This document shows positions 48,259-57,985 of a DNA stretch of 64,000 bases, piece after piece. The notes beneath the pieces were generated by a model that ran no database searches, was not told where the DNA came from, and was given only the letters and a program-made list of their open reading frames with translations. This stretch comes from Oceanospirillales bacterium (lineage in GTDB: Bacteria > Pseudomonadota > Gammaproteobacteria > Pseudomonadales > Endozoicomonadaceae), in assembly GCA_004762125.1 (NCBI GenBank), contig SIHQ01000002.1, forward strand, positions 186,001 through 250,000, given 5' to 3'. A program made the position numbers and the translations under genes. Position 1 is the first letter of the stretch, and the number at the start of each line of letters is the position of its first letter.

Positions 48259-49227
48259 ATGACTCAGACTGGTTCCCGTACCATTATTCATGTTGCGGTT
48301 GCAGTAATTGTTGGCGACGATGGACGTATTCTTATTGCGCGTCGGCCTGATGATAAGCATATGGGAGGCTATTGGGAGTTTCCTGGTGGAAAGGTAGAGG
48401 ATTCAGAAGATACTCGAGTAGCTCTCAATCGGGAGCTAAAGGAAGAGCTGGATATTGAGGCGGGCCATTTCCAAAAACTCATAGAAGTTCGTCATGACTA
48501 TCCTGATAAAACCGTTCTTCTGGATACTTGGAGGGCGTCAGAGTTGAAAGGTACTCCAAAAGGCAATGAAGGGCAGGAAATTAAATGGGTGGAGGTGGCG
48601 GAATTACCAGAAATCAATTTCCCTCCTGCCAATGTACCTATTGTGAATGCTGCGTTGCTGCCAAGCCGGTACATGGTGACAGGTCGTTTCTCATCATCTA
48701 CAGAAGTCATTGAAAAAGTCAGCCGAAGGTTGGATCAGGGAATCAAGCTGATTCAATTTCGAGCACCGTGGCTACAAACTGCTCCTTACCAACATATTGC
48801 CCGAGAGCTTCATGCTTTGTGCCGTGACAAAGGAGCAAAACTGATCCTTAAAGGAAGGCCTGAGTTACTGCAAGAATCATGGTGTGATGGCATTCAGCTG
48901 CGCTCAGATCAGTTAGGGATAGCGAGTAAAGAATGGAAACAAAATAGGCGGGTGGGCCAGTGGTTGGCGGCATCCTGTCATAATAGGGAGCAGGTTGATC
49001 TGGCAGTCAAGGCGGGTGTTGATTTTGTGACACTGTCACCGGTGAGACCGACTCGATCTCATCCGGGAATATTGGCAATTGGTCAGGAAGTAGCTGCACA
49101 GCTGACAGCGGCCTGCCCTGTACCTGTTTACTGGCTTGGTGGACTTACTCTCGCGGATGAAGAGTTGGTTGTTGAACACGGTGGTCAGGGTATCTCTGCC
49201 ATAGGAGCATTCTGGGCTGCAGGCTAG
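48259..49227 (+). CDS. Nudix (MutT) - ThiE-like fusion protein
   Basis: 322-residue two-domain protein. The N-terminal MutT domain (about 1-135) has the Nudix box GGKVEDSEDTRVALNRELKEEL with the REXXEE-type core, here RELKEEL, so it is likely active on oxidised nucleotides such as 8-oxo-dGTP. The C-terminal domain (about 145-322) is a thiamine-phosphate-synthase-like TIM barrel (ASCHNREQVDLAVKAGVDFVTLSPV, YWLGGL). This fusion after argJ is known in pseudomonads. The role of the barrel is unproven. The start at 48259 is used; a 22-residue upstream extension looks non-conserved. Confidence 0.87.
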   Translation: MTQTGSRTIIHVAVAVIVGDDGRILIARRPDDKHMGGYWEFPGGKVEDSEDTRVALNRELKEELDIEAGHFQKLIEVRHDYPDKTVLLDTWRASELKGTPKGNEGQEIKWVEVAELPEINFPPANVPIVNAALLPSRYMVTGRFSSSTEVIEKVSRRLDQGIKLIQFRAPWLQTAPYQHIARELHALCRDKGAKLILKGRPELLQESWCDGIQLRSDQLGIASKEWKQNRRVGQWLAASCHNREQVDLAVKAGVDFVTLSPVRPTRSHPGILAIGQEVAAQLTAACPVPVYWLGGLTLADEELVVEHGGQGISAIGAFWAAG

Positions 49228-49264
49228 ACTTTAAAAGAGTGTAGCTGCAAGCAAGGAATGCGAA

Positions 49265-50392
49265 ATGCAAGGTTCTGGGAAAACAGGCGATCAACCCTAT
49301 CTATTGGATTATGATCGAAAGCAGGATCTTGGTCAGGCTGAAGAAAAAGGTCGCTTTCAGGAATACACTGTAAATACAGCTAACCCTGACATAAATTCAC
49401 AGGAATTTATGTCAGGGTTAGCTCCTGCTGGAAAAAAAATCACAGAGAGATCCAGTCGCTACTACCAGAAAACGGGTCAGATGAGGCCCGATATTATCCC
49501 TTCTAAGAATGATGTTGAATTCACGGGTTACTGGCAGAATATCGGTGTTCACCGAACGTCAGGAGTCACCCAGCATCAGTTGATGCGAATAAAAAGTGAT
49601 AATGATTCACCTGTCTGGCATGTGAAAACACCTGGAAGGGAGTCGAGAGGTGAGAAAATAAAACGGTTTGTTCAGAAAATCATTTTTACTGCGACGAGAC
49701 TGACCACAAAAGCACACTATTTTGATAACCGTCAGTTATTGGCGCAAAGAGAAATTATGGCAGGTAACGTTTACAAGGAAGTAATGTCAGCGGGGACTGA
49801 CTTTAAGCTGGAATATACTTTTAATGAAGCCCGTAGTGATCATGGTGTGGCGTCGGAGCATTTGACTGGGTATAGAAAAGGGGAATCCTGTTTTAAATAC
49901 TTAGCTGAAGGTGGGACAAAGGAAATTCAAGATGATTATCATCCTGCTGTCAGTTTAGTGGTCAGGCGTTTTTTGCTGGGTGATCAGGATTATCTTAAGC
50001 CGGACAACTATCTCTTCGAAGACTCGAATGCTGATCAGAAGGGTTGTAAATGGCTGGCGATTGATTTCGGAATGGCCTTTTATTCACCTTTTGAAATACC
50101 AAAGGGCTGCAACCTGAGAGAGTTTTCCAGACGAGTCTTTAAACCTTCAAAATTCCATAGAATTCAGTATAAGGGCAGGAAAACTATTCTGACTTATTTC
50201 AATCGGGTTGGTCGAAATGATGAAAAACACGCTCGTATTGCACTGGAAAAAATAGCGGCTTTCAGTGATGAGCGTATTAACGACATTAGCCGCCATATAT
50301 TCGATCCAGAAGCGAGAAAGACGCTTCAGCATCAATTAATTGTAAAAAGGGATCAGGCGAAGGAGATTCTGGGGCAGGCTACCCCAGTTTGA
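49265..50392 (+). CDS. Unrecognised protein with kinase-like motifs
   Basis: 375-residue soluble protein, no signal peptide or spans. I do not recognise a named family. The C-terminal half has motifs like the catalytic and metal loops of PI3K/PI4K-, HipA- or effector-type kinases: LLGDQDYLKPDNYLF (G239, D240, D242, N248) followed by WLAIDFGMAF (D267, G269). A plausible ATP-binding lysine is K121 (WHVKTPG). Residues 1-80 look disordered and include a segment encoded by a perfect 21-bp inverted repeat (49378-49423). AAGGA lies 9 nt before the ATG. It stands between the MutT-ThiE gene and yacG with no functional link to either. A secreted effector or a HipA-like kinase are both possible; neither is shown. 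Confidence 0.6.
   Translation: MQGSGKTGDQPYLLDYDRKQDLGQAEEKGRFQEYTVNTANPDINSQEFMSGLAPAGKKITERSSRYYQKTGQMRPDIIPSKNDVEFTGYWQNIGVHRTSGVTQHQLMRIKSDNDSPVWHVKTPGRESRGEKIKRFVQKIIFTATRLTTKAHYFDNRQLLAQREIMAGNVYKEVMSAGTDFKLEYTFNEARSDHGVASEHLTGYRKGESCFKYLAEGGTKEIQDDYHPAVSLVVRRFLLGDQDYLKPDNYLFEDSNADQKGCKWLAIDFGMAFYSPFEIPKGCNLREFSRRVFKPSKFHRIQYKGRKTILTYFNRVGRNDEKHARIALEKIAAFSDERINDISRHIFDPEARKTLQHQLIVKRDQAKEILGQATPV
49378..49423. repeat. Perfect 21-bp inverted repeat inside a coding region
   Basis: Arms 49378-49398 and 49403-49423 are exact reverse complements (AGCTAACCCTGAC... / ...GTCAGGGTTAGCT) separated by ACAG. In the mRNA this would be a very stable hairpin about 110 nt into the coding sequence. 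Confidence 0.85.
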
Positions 50393-50422
50393 TATGAACG
50401 GTTTTAGTTTTAGATATGAGTT

Positions 50423-50620
50423 TCAGTGACGGATTTCAGGATCTATATCCGCAGACATTAAATCATCGAATGACGGGTTGCCAGGAATAGAGTGCTCTTC
50501 GCTGGCCCATGCTCCGAGATCAATCATCTTGCAACGCTCTGAACAGAAGGGGCGGAATTCGTTTTCTTTTTTCCACTCAACGTCTTTGTCGCACTTTGGG
50601 CATTTTACTAATAATGACAT
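50423..50620 (-). CDS. yacG: DNA gyrase inhibitor/zinc-binding protein YacG
   Basis: 65-residue zinc protein. The Cys4 site is C7-PK-C10 and C26-SER-C30, followed by the family motif [16 protein letters not shown]. It binds GyrB and inhibits gyrase in E. coli. It is convergent with the kinase-like gene and lies downstream of bamD on the same strand. Confidence 0.92.
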   Translation of the reverse strand: MSLLVKCPKCDKDVEWKKENEFRPFCSERCKMIDLGAWASEEHSIPGNPSFDDLMSADIDPEIRH

Positions 50621-50677
50621 AGCTGAAACTTTCTAAATAAGGCCTTCTCGGAAGAAGGCTTTGATGATAATCGGAAT

Positions 50678-51586
50678 TTACTGGCTTACTGGCGGTTTTG
50701 GTGCCGTACGAGTCTGTTTTTCAACACCAGACTCGCCGAGTAAACCGAAAGTTAGGGTATAGAGTAGAGAAGGGTCAACATCACCAAAGGATTGATAGCC
50801 CGTAAATTCACCGCTCTTGCCCAGTAGTTTTGATTCCGGGAAATTAGCCTTGAGAAGAATCAGTGCTTCCTCGGCTGGATCTGCTAAGCCAAGATGCTGA
50901 TAGCCTTCAATCATAACGCCCAATGCCGGTTCAACCGCTGGGGTTTTCTGCATGTTTTCAACTACATACTTGCCACGGTTAACCGCTGCAACATAGGCCT
51001 TGCGTTTCATGTAGTAGTTAGCTGCATGAATTTCATACGCAGCCAGGCGATTTCTCAGGGCAACCATGCGTTGACGGGCATCTGGTGCATATTTGCTATC
51101 AGGGAAACGGCTGAGCAGTTCGCGGAATTCATTAAAAGATTGTCGAGCCTGACCCGGGTCACGCTTGGTGCTATCCAGCGGCAGGAAGCGCTCAATGATA
51201 CCCATAGCGGCTGTATTGGAAGCCAAGCCTTTTATGTAATAAGGGTAATCGGCGTCCGGATGTTGTGGATGCAAACGAAGGAAGCGATCCGCTGCGGCTC
51301 TAGATGCTTCTGGTTCAGCATTCATGTAGTAGGCGTAAATCAGATCGAGTTGAGATTGTTCGGCAAATGAGCCAAAAGGATAACGGGATTCCAAAGTTCT
51401 CAGACGTTCGATAGCACTGGTGTAACTGTTGGTATTCAGTGCATCGGTGGCTAGCTGATACAGCTCAGTTTCGGTGAGGTTCTCGGAAAGCTTTTCTTTC
51501 TCAGGGCTGCTGGAACATCCGGTCAGCACCACAGCAGCAAAGAACAGGCCCAGCAGGCGTGTGAATGGTCGTTTCAATATTGTCAT
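50678..51586 (-). CDS. bamD: Outer-membrane assembly lipoprotein BamD
   Basis: Essential lipoprotein of the BAM complex that inserts beta-barrel proteins. 302 residues from ATG 51586. Lipobox LTGC, then TPR repeats: [47 protein letters not shown] and [14 protein letters not shown]. The C-terminus is about 50 residues longer than E. coli BamD. ATG 51604 is an alternative start, but its GGAG is only 1 nt away. Divergent from rluD, the common gammaproteobacterial arrangement. Confidence 0.94.
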   Translation of the reverse strand: MTILKRPFTRLLGLFFAAVVLTGCSSSPEKEKLSENLTETELYQLATDALNTNSYTSAIERLRTLESRYPFGSFAEQSQLDLIYAYYMNAEPEASRAAADRFLRLHPQHPDADYPYYIKGLASNTAAMGIIERFLPLDSTKRDPGQARQSFNEFRELLSRFPDSKYAPDARQRMVALRNRLAAYEIHAANYYMKRKAYVAAVNRGKYVVENMQKTPAVEPALGVMIEGYQHLGLADPAEEALILLKANFPESKLLGKSGEFTGYQSFGDVDPSLLYTLTFGLLGESGVEKQTRTAPKPPVSQ

Positions 51587-51893
51587 GGTGTTTACAGTTT
51601 CCATACTCCGGATGGTTGTCGGAGAGTGTCAGGAAGTCATGCCCCCTGCGTCAAGAATCCAGTCAGGAATCTATCACCGGAAAATCCTTGGAGAGGAAAT
51701 CAGGTTAGCGCATGGCTGTGATAAACTACCTGTCTTTATATAGAAGTAATTTAAACACAGTCCGCCTGAAAACGAAAAGAAACCGCTTCATTCAGCCATT
51801 ATCTGTACATCAGTATCATATTTAGGTTTACAGATTAAGGTTGGCAGTCAAACGGTGGTTTAGCAGGCGTTCTATGAGGTTGAGAAACACTGA

Positions 51894-52850
51894 ATGAGTG
51901 AACAGATAGAGCAACAGGTAATTGTACCTGATGAGCTGGGCAGTAAGAGGCTGGATCAGGTGGCGGCGAGTTGCTTTCCTGATTTTTCCAGAGCCCGCTT
52001 GCAAGAGTGGATCAAGAGTGGTGATCTGCTGGTAAATGGCGGCCAGAAAAAGCCAAAAGACAAGTTGATTGGTGGTGAAACACTGAAGCTGTCTGTGGAA
52101 GTGGAAAACGAAGATCAGTGGCTGGCGGAAGATATTCCGCTGGAAATCATTTATGAAGATGACACTATTCTGGTGATTAACAAACAAGCTGGTCTGGTTG
52201 TTCATCCGGCTGCGGGTAATTACTCGGGCACTTTGTTGAATGGACTTTTGTTCCATTACCCGGAAATTGCTTCAGTACCGAGAGCAGGCATCGTTCACCG
52301 TCTGGACAAGGATACGACCGGTCTTATGGTTGTGGCTAAAACACTGGCGGCTCATACCGACCTTGTTTCCCAGTTGCAGGATCGTTCCGTTACTAGGGAG
52401 TATGAAGCGATTACCATAGGAACTATGACTGCGGGTGGAACAGTGAATGAGCCCATTGGGCGCCATCCTTTGCACCGACTCCGTATGGGTGTTGTTCATA
52501 GCGGGAAACCTTCTGTGACTCATTACCGGGTTCTGGAGAAATTTCCGTCCCACACTCATGTTCGTTGTCAGTTGGAAACCGGTCGAACACACCAGATTCG
52601 CGTTCATATGAGTCATATTCGCCATCCATTGGTGGGTGATGATCTGTATGCCGGACGTCTGCGTATTCCTAAAGGCTGCTCTGAAGAAATGGAGCAGGCA
52701 TTGCGCGGCTTTAAGCGACAGGCTTTGCATGCCCGTAAGTTAGGGGTAATGCACCCTGCGACTGATGAGTATATGGAATGGGAAATTTCGGCCCCGGAAG
52801 ATTTTCTGGGAATGCTGGCTGTACTCAAGAAATACAAGACAGAGAGCTAA
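51894..52850 (+). CDS. rluD: 23S rRNA pseudouridine synthase RluD
   Basis: Makes pseudouridines 1911, 1915 and 1917 in helix 69 of 23S rRNA. 318 residues. N-terminal S4 domain (SKRLDQVAASCF-like, SRARLQEWIKSGDLLVNG), then the catalytic motif HRLDKDTTGLMVVAK with the active-site aspartate, and LETGRTHQIRVHM. It starts the rluD-pgeF-clpB group. Confidence 0.96.
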   Translation: MSEQIEQQVIVPDELGSKRLDQVAASCFPDFSRARLQEWIKSGDLLVNGGQKKPKDKLIGGETLKLSVEVENEDQWLAEDIPLEIIYEDDTILVINKQAGLVVHPAAGNYSGTLLNGLLFHYPEIASVPRAGIVHRLDKDTTGLMVVAKTLAAHTDLVSQLQDRSVTREYEAITIGTMTAGGTVNEPIGRHPLHRLRMGVVHSGKPSVTHYRVLEKFPSHTHVRCQLETGRTHQIRVHMSHIRHPLVGDDLYAGRLRIPKGCSEEMEQALRGFKRQALHARKLGVMHPATDEYMEWEISAPEDFLGMLAVLKKYKTES

Positions 52851-52854
52851 TAAC

Positions 52855-53592
52855 GTGAAAGGACATTACCTGACACCTGATTGGCCGGCTCCGGCCAATA
52901 TCAAAGCCTGCGTTACCAAACGAGCTGGCGGAGCCAGTACTGGTGCCTTTAACGGTTTGAATATGGGATTAAGGTCGGGTGATGTTCCGGAAACTGTGTT
53001 GGAAAATCGTGAGATTGTTAAGGCCGATTGGCAGTTCAGTAACGAACCGCAGTGGCTGCATCAGGTTCATGGAGTTGATGTGGCTATAGCTAGACCGGAT
53101 GCCATCGAACGAGAAGGTGATGCTGTCTGGACTGATCAAGCTGGTCTGACCTGTGCAGTGCTAACGGCTGACTGTCTGCCCGTTATTTTCTGCAATCGTT
53201 TCGGTAGTAAGGTTGCCGTGGCCCATGCTGGTTGGAAAGGTCTACAGGGAGGCGTGCTGGAACAAACTGTTAAGGCATTGTCAGAACCTGTTGAAGAATT
53301 AATGGCCTGGATGGGGCCTGCAATCAGTCAGAAGCATTTTGAAGTCGGCCCGGAAGTTCGAGCTGCTTTTATTGGAGAAGATGCTAGTGCTTCGCAGGCT
53401 TTCTTGTCAGGTGATGGAGATCGCTGGTTTGGTGATCTGTACGCTCTGGCAAAACTCCGTTTGAATGCCATTGGGCTGACTGACCTTTATGGCGGAGGCC
53501 TCTGCACTTACTCTGATTCTGACAGCTGGTATTCTTATCGTCGAGATGGCGCTAAGTCAGGAAGACTGGCCACTTTAATCTGGATGACTTGA
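52855..53592 (+). CDS. pgeF: Multicopper-polyphenol-oxidase-fold protein PgeF (YfiH)
   Basis: Laccase-domain (DUF152) protein. In E. coli it corrects mis-incorporated residues in peptidoglycan precursors; homologues act on purine nucleosides. The GTG at 52855, 4 bp after the rluD stop, gives 245 residues and a normal N-terminus; the longer frame to 52765 lies inside rluD. The metal/active-site segments are HQVHGVDV, LTADCLPVIF, AHAGWKGLQGGV and CTYSDSDSWYSYRRD. Confidence 0.93.
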   Translation: MKGHYLTPDWPAPANIKACVTKRAGGASTGAFNGLNMGLRSGDVPETVLENREIVKADWQFSNEPQWLHQVHGVDVAIARPDAIEREGDAVWTDQAGLTCAVLTADCLPVIFCNRFGSKVAVAHAGWKGLQGGVLEQTVKALSEPVEELMAWMGPAISQKHFEVGPEVRAAFIGEDASASQAFLSGDGDRWFGDLYALAKLRLNAIGLTDLYGGGLCTYSDSDSWYSYRRDGAKSGRLATLIWMT

Positions 53593-53615
53593 AAATAGAT
53601 TTTCTGCCGCCATAT
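53588..53615 (+). promoter_or_regulatory. Heat-shock (sigma32) promoter of clpB
   Basis: CTTGAAA (-35) and CGCCATAT (-10) are separated by 13 bp and match the sigma32 consensus CTTGAAA-N11-16-CCCCATNT with one mismatch. It overlaps the pgeF stop codon and lies 43 bp before the clpB ATG. Confidence 0.7.
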
Positions 53616-53658
53616 AAGAATTATAAGTAGTGTATGGATTCAAGCGGGAGAAAGACTA

Positions 53659-56226
53659 ATGCAAGCAGATCGTCTTACCAATAAACTGCAATCCGCTATT
53701 GCCGACGCCCAGTCTCTGGCTGTCGGAAAAGATCATAATCAAATTGAGCCGGTGCACTTGCTACTGGCTCTCCTTAATCAACAAGGTGGTTCTGTAAAAC
53801 CTCTGTTGAGTCAGGTAGGTTTTAATCTGCCGAAATTGGTTAATGAACTGGAGCAGCTTTTTGATCAGCTGCCAGTGGTCAGCAACCCAACCGGTGATAT
53901 TCAACCGTCACAAAACACCATTCGACTCCTTAATCTGGCTGACAAAAGAGCACAGAAGAATAATGACCAATTCATTTCCAGCGAAACTATGTTGCTGGTC
54001 ATGATGGAAGGCAGTGCACCGGTATCTAAAGTGCTGAATGGTCAAAGTGTCAGTAAATCAGCTCTGGAAAATGCCATCACCAATGTGCGTGGTGGCGATA
54101 CTGTGAATAATGCGAATGCTGAAGATAACCGTAATGCCTTGAATACCTATACCGTTGATCTGACTGAAAGAGCAGAGAAAGGTAAGCTGGATCCGGTGAT
54201 TGGTCGTGATGACGAAATTCGCCGTATTATTCAGGTGCTTCAGCGTCGAACCAAAAACAACCCGGTTATCATTGGTGAGCCAGGAGTAGGCAAAACGGCC
54301 ATTGTTGAAGGGTTGGCTCAGAGAATTCTTAATGGTGAAGTTCCAGATGGAATCAAAGGCAAACGACTATTGTCGTTGGATATGGGATCGCTGATTGCCG
54401 GAGCCAAATTTCGTGGTGAGTTTGAAGAACGACTGAAATCGGTACTCAGTGAGCTTTCCAAGCAGGAAGGTCAGGTCATCCTGTTTATTGATGAATTACA
54501 CACTATGGTAGGTGCGGGTAAAGCCGATGGTGCCATGGATGCTAGCAATATGCTGAAGCCCGCTCTGGCACGGGGTGAATTACATTGTGTCGGAGCGACG
54601 ACACTGGATGAGTACCGTCGATATATTGAGAAAGATGCAGCGCTTGAGCGTCGTTTTCAAAAAGTCCTGGTCGATGAGCCCACCGAAGAAGACACCATCG
54701 CCATTCTCCGTGGCTTGAAAGAGCGTTATGAGGCGCACCATGGTGTTGATATTACTGATCCAGCCATTGTTGCCGCGGTTAAATTATCCCAGCGTTACAT
54801 CACTGACCGACAGTTGCCTGATAAAGCCATTGATCTAATTGATGAATCGGCCAGCCGTATTCGTATGGAAATAGATTCCAAACCGGAAGTGATGGATAAG
54901 CTTGAGCGTCGTCTGATTCAACTGAAAATAGAGCAGGAAGCATTAAAGAAAGAAGATGACAGGGCCTCTCTTGAGCGATTGTCTTTGCTCACAGAAGAAG
55001 TAGGTAAGCTCGAGCGTGAATACTCTGATTTAGAAGAAATCTGGAAAGCAGAAAAAATCATTCTTCAGGGTTCTCAAAAACTTCGGGAAGATCGTGAAAC
55101 CTTGCTGATTGCTTTGGAGGCAGCTCAACGTAACGGTGATCTAGCGAAAATGTCCGAGATTCAATACGGGCAGTTACCGGAGTTGGAGAAGAAACTGGAG
55201 CAGGCCGATGCCGCGGAGCCCGGTGAAACTCAGTTGTTACGTAATAGAGTGACTGAAGAGGAAATTGCTGAGGTTGTTTCCCGTTGGACAGGGATTCCGG
55301 TGTCAAAGATGCTGGAAGGTGAACGAGAGAAGCTGCTTCGTATGGAAGATTCTCTCCATGGTCGAGTAATCGGTCAGGAAGAAGCGGTCGTGGCGGTGTC
55401 AAATGCAGTTCGCCGTTCAAGAGCTGGACTCTCTGATCCCAATCGCCCTAATGGTTCCTTCATGTTCCTCGGCCCTAGCGGTGTGGGTAAAACAGAGCTT
55501 TGTAAGGCTCTGGCAGAATTTCTGTTCGATACCGAAGATGCTGTGGTTCGTATCGATATGTCAGAGTTTATGGAGAAGCATTCTGTCGCTCGTTTATTGG
55601 GAGCACCTCCGGGCTATGTTGGCTATGAGGAAGGCGGCTACTTGACCGAAGCTGTACGGCGTAAACCATACTCTGTCATTTTGATGGATGAAGTGGAAAA
55701 GGCTCACCCTGATGTGTTCAATATTCTTCTTCAGGTGTTGGAAGATGGTCGTCTGACTGATGGTCAGGGCAGAACCGTAGATTTTAAAAATACTGTTATT
55801 GTTATGACCTCAAACTTGGGTTCTGATGTGATCCAGGCGATGCAGGGAGAAGATTTTGAATCGCTGAAATCAACAATGATGGATGTAGTGGGAGCTCACT
55901 TTCGTCCTGAATTTGTCAATAGAGTCGATGAGCTGGTAGTTTTCCATCCGTTAACGGGCAATCAGATAGAAGGCATTGCTGCTATTCAGTTGGTGAACCT
56001 TAACAAACGTCTGGCGGATAATGGTTTGTCACTGGAGATTTCCGCTGAAGCAATGAAAAAGCTGGCAGTAGCTGGTTTTGATCCAGTTTATGGCGCGAGA
56101 CCTCTCAAAAGAGCCATTCAACGTCAAATAGAGAATCCTTTGGCTGAGGCTATTCTGTCGGGGAAGTACGTTCATGGGGATGTGATCAAAGCGGAAGTCA
56201 GTGGTGATAACATAACATTTAACTGA
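53659..56226 (+). CDS. clpB: Disaggregase chaperone ClpB
   Basis: Hexameric AAA+ chaperone that works with DnaK to dissolve aggregates. 855 residues. N-domain repeats 1-145, NBD1 with Walker A GEPGVGKT and Walker [10 protein letters not shown], a long coiled-coil middle domain (about 400-525), then NBD2. NBD2 has GPSGVGKTE and [11 protein letters not shown]. The middle domain distinguishes it from ClpA. A GGGAG SD precedes the ATG. Confidence 0.98.
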   Translation: MQADRLTNKLQSAIADAQSLAVGKDHNQIEPVHLLLALLNQQGGSVKPLLSQVGFNLPKLVNELEQLFDQLPVVSNPTGDIQPSQNTIRLLNLADKRAQKNNDQFISSETMLLVMMEGSAPVSKVLNGQSVSKSALENAITNVRGGDTVNNANAEDNRNALNTYTVDLTERAEKGKLDPVIGRDDEIRRIIQVLQRRTKNNPVIIGEPGVGKTAIVEGLAQRILNGEVPDGIKGKRLLSLDMGSLIAGAKFRGEFEERLKSVLSELSKQEGQVILFIDELHTMVGAGKADGAMDASNMLKPALARGELHCVGATTLDEYRRYIEKDAALERRFQKVLVDEPTEEDTIAILRGLKERYEAHHGVDITDPAIVAAVKLSQRYITDRQLPDKAIDLIDESASRIRMEIDSKPEVMDKLERRLIQLKIEQEALKKEDDRASLERLSLLTEEVGKLEREYSDLEEIWKAEKIILQGSQKLREDRETLLIALEAAQRNGDLAKMSEIQYGQLPELEKKLEQADAAEPGETQLLRNRVTEEEIAEVVSRWTGIPVSKMLEGEREKLLRMEDSLHGRVIGQEEAVVAVSNAVRRSRAGLSDPNRPNGSFMFLGPSGVGKTELCKALAEFLFDTEDAVVRIDMSEFMEKHSVARLLGAPPGYVGYEEGGYLTEAVRRKPYSVILMDEVEKAHPDVFNILLQVLEDGRLTDGQGRTVDFKNTVIVMTSNLGSDVIQAMQGEDFESLKSTMMDVVGAHFRPEFVNRVDELVVFHPLTGNQIEGIAAIQLVNLNKRLADNGLSLEISAEAMKKLAVAGFDPVYGARPLKRAIQRQIENPLAEAILSGKYVHGDVIKAEVSGDNITFN

Positions 56227-56248
56227 TTTAAATTTGAATCCACTCTAT

Positions 56249-56274
56249 AAGGCAGCATTGTGCTGCCTTTTTTT
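56249..56274 (+). terminator. Terminator after clpB
   Basis: AAGGCAGCA-TTG-TGCTGCCTT, perfect 9-bp stem, followed by Ts. Confidence 0.9.
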
Positions 56275-56417
56275 ATTGTGAATCTTTGCCATCTTCGTAG
56301 TTAAAGAAAAATATTTCTTTCTCTGTGGAGTACTATCGTAATTGCTCTTATGTCTGTAACAATGAAGAAATAGCATACTTGATCTGCCAACAATAATTTC
56401 TCAGTCAGAGGTTTTGA

Positions 56418-57221
56418 ATGTATCCAGTTGTAGTGTCTGACCTCGACGGTACCTTGCTGAATAGCCAGCACAAGATTGCAGGCCGTACTAAAAAAGTGAT
56501 CCGTCGTTTGAATGGACAGGGAATCAAGTTCGTCTTTGCAACAGGTCGACACTATGAAGACGTCAAAACTTTTCGCTCCCAGGTGGGTATTGATATGTAT
56601 ACCATCACCTCGAACGGAGCCAGAGTTTATAACCCGCAAGGTGACGTTATTATTCGTCATGATGTTCAGGAAAGCATTAGTCGAGAGGTCATTCAAATCG
56701 CTCGTAAATACAGTAATAAAGTCATTCTTAACGCTTACACCGAAGATCGCTGGTATGTTGAACAAGAATGCGAAGAGTTGCTGGAGTTCAGTGCGGATTC
56801 AGGTTTTACCTACACCATTGGAAACCTTGATAGTATTCCCCATGGTGAAGTCATCAAACTGTTTTTCTGTTCAGAGAAACATGAAGACATGATTGAGCTG
56901 GAGCGGGAAATAAAGGCCGCTTATGGTGATGCTGTCAGCACTGCTTTTTCTCTTCCTACCTGTTTGGAAGTGATGTCTGCGGGTGTTAATAAGGGTTATG
57001 CACTAAATGAAGTGCTTACTCTGAAAAGACAAACGGCAGAAAATACTATCGCTTTTGGTGATGGGATGAATGACGTTGAAATGTTGAGGCTCGTTGGTAA
57101 GGCTTTGATTATGGGAAATGGCCAGCAAAAGTTGAAAGATCAATTACCTGATGCAGAAGTGATTGGTCATCATAATGATAACGCAGTGGCAGATTATCTG
57201 GACCAGCAGTATCGAAATTGA
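56418..57221 (+). CDS. Cof-type HAD-IIB sugar phosphatase, YidA-like
   Basis: Cytoplasmic haloacid-dehalogenase phosphatase of 267 residues. Motif I is SDLDGTLL (nucleophile D8, acid D10), motif II ITSNGARV, motif III a lysine before GYALNEVL (NKGYALNE), and motif IV FGDGMNDVEML. The IIB cap lies between about 85 and 185. Members act on sugar or cofactor phosphates; the substrate here is unknown. It is an independent unit with a terminator downstream. Confidence 0.88.
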   Translation: MYPVVVSDLDGTLLNSQHKIAGRTKKVIRRLNGQGIKFVFATGRHYEDVKTFRSQVGIDMYTITSNGARVYNPQGDVIIRHDVQESISREVIQIARKYSNKVILNAYTEDRWYVEQECEELLEFSADSGFTYTIGNLDSIPHGEVIKLFFCSEKHEDMIELEREIKAAYGDAVSTAFSLPTCLEVMSAGVNKGYALNEVLTLKRQTAENTIAFGDGMNDVEMLRLVGKALIMGNGQQKLKDQLPDAEVIGHHNDNAVADYLDQQYRN

Positions 57222-57256
57222 GTGAATAGTGTTGAGAAATAGATTTCAGATAAAAA

Positions 57257-57290
57257 TAAACCGAGCTCTTTAAGCCCGGTTTGTATTTTC
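57257..57290. terminator. Bidirectional terminator between the HAD gene and rnt
   Basis: AAACCGAGCT pairs with AGCCCGGTTT with one mismatch around CTTTA. A T-run lies on the minus-strand side (TTTATTTTT). Confidence 0.6.
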
Positions 57291-57303
57291 TACTGATACC
57301 TTT

Positions 57304-57924
57304 TTACAGCCAGCCGCCTAATTCTTTCCAGCGATTAACGATAGAGCAGTAGAGTTCAGCCGTTTTTTCTGTGTCGTAACGTGCAGAGTGAGCTTCACCT
57401 TTGTCAAAGTGAATCTCTGCAGCTTCACAGGCTCTGGCCAGAACTGTTTGTCCATAACACAGGCCCGCTAAGGTTGCTGTGTCAAAGCAGGAGAATGGGT
57501 GGAACGGGTTGCGCTTAAGGTCATTCCGTTCAACCGCTGCATTGACAAAATTGAGGTCAAAAGCAGCATTGTGCCCAACCAGAACAGCACGACTACAACC
57601 CTGTCTTTTTACTTCTTTGCGAACGACCTTGAAAATATTATTCATGGCCTGCTCTTCTTCAGTAGCAATTCGCAGTGGATGAAAAGGGTCAACACCAATA
57701 AACTCAATAGCCGCCTGTTCAATATTGGCGCCTTCAAAGGGTTTAATGTGAAATGACTGAGGTTTTCCTGGATGAACATAACCACTTTCATCCATCTCGA
57801 TCACCACTGCAGCTATTTCCAGCAGGGCGTCGGTGGCCGCATTAAAACCGCCAGTCTCAACATCGACTACAACAGGTAAAAAGCCGCGAAAGCGGTTGGC
57901 CATCAGGTGGCTGTCATCGACCAC
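57304..57924 (-). CDS. rnt: Ribonuclease T
   Basis: 3'-5' exonuclease (DEDDh family) that finishes tRNA and other stable RNA 3' ends. 206 residues. Exo I is [19 protein letters not shown] (D21, E23), Exo [12 protein letters not shown], and Exo [17 protein letters not shown]. The start is GTG with a strong AAGGAG 5 nt upstream. It follows pyrC on the same strand by about 60 bp. Confidence 0.96.
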   Translation of the reverse strand: MVDDSHLMANRFRGFLPVVVDVETGGFNAATDALLEIAAVVIEMDESGYVHPGKPQSFHIKPFEGANIEQAAIEFIGVDPFHPLRIATEEEQAMNNIFKVVRKEVKRQGCSRAVLVGHNAAFDLNFVNAAVERNDLKRNPFHPFSCFDTATLAGLCYGQTVLARACEAAEIHFDKGEAHSARYDTEKTAELYCSIVNRWKELGGWL

Positions 57925-57985
57925 GGAATCTCCTTAATTACAGGAATAAGCCATTGAGGGAGTGTGTAACTCCCCCGAAAAATAA

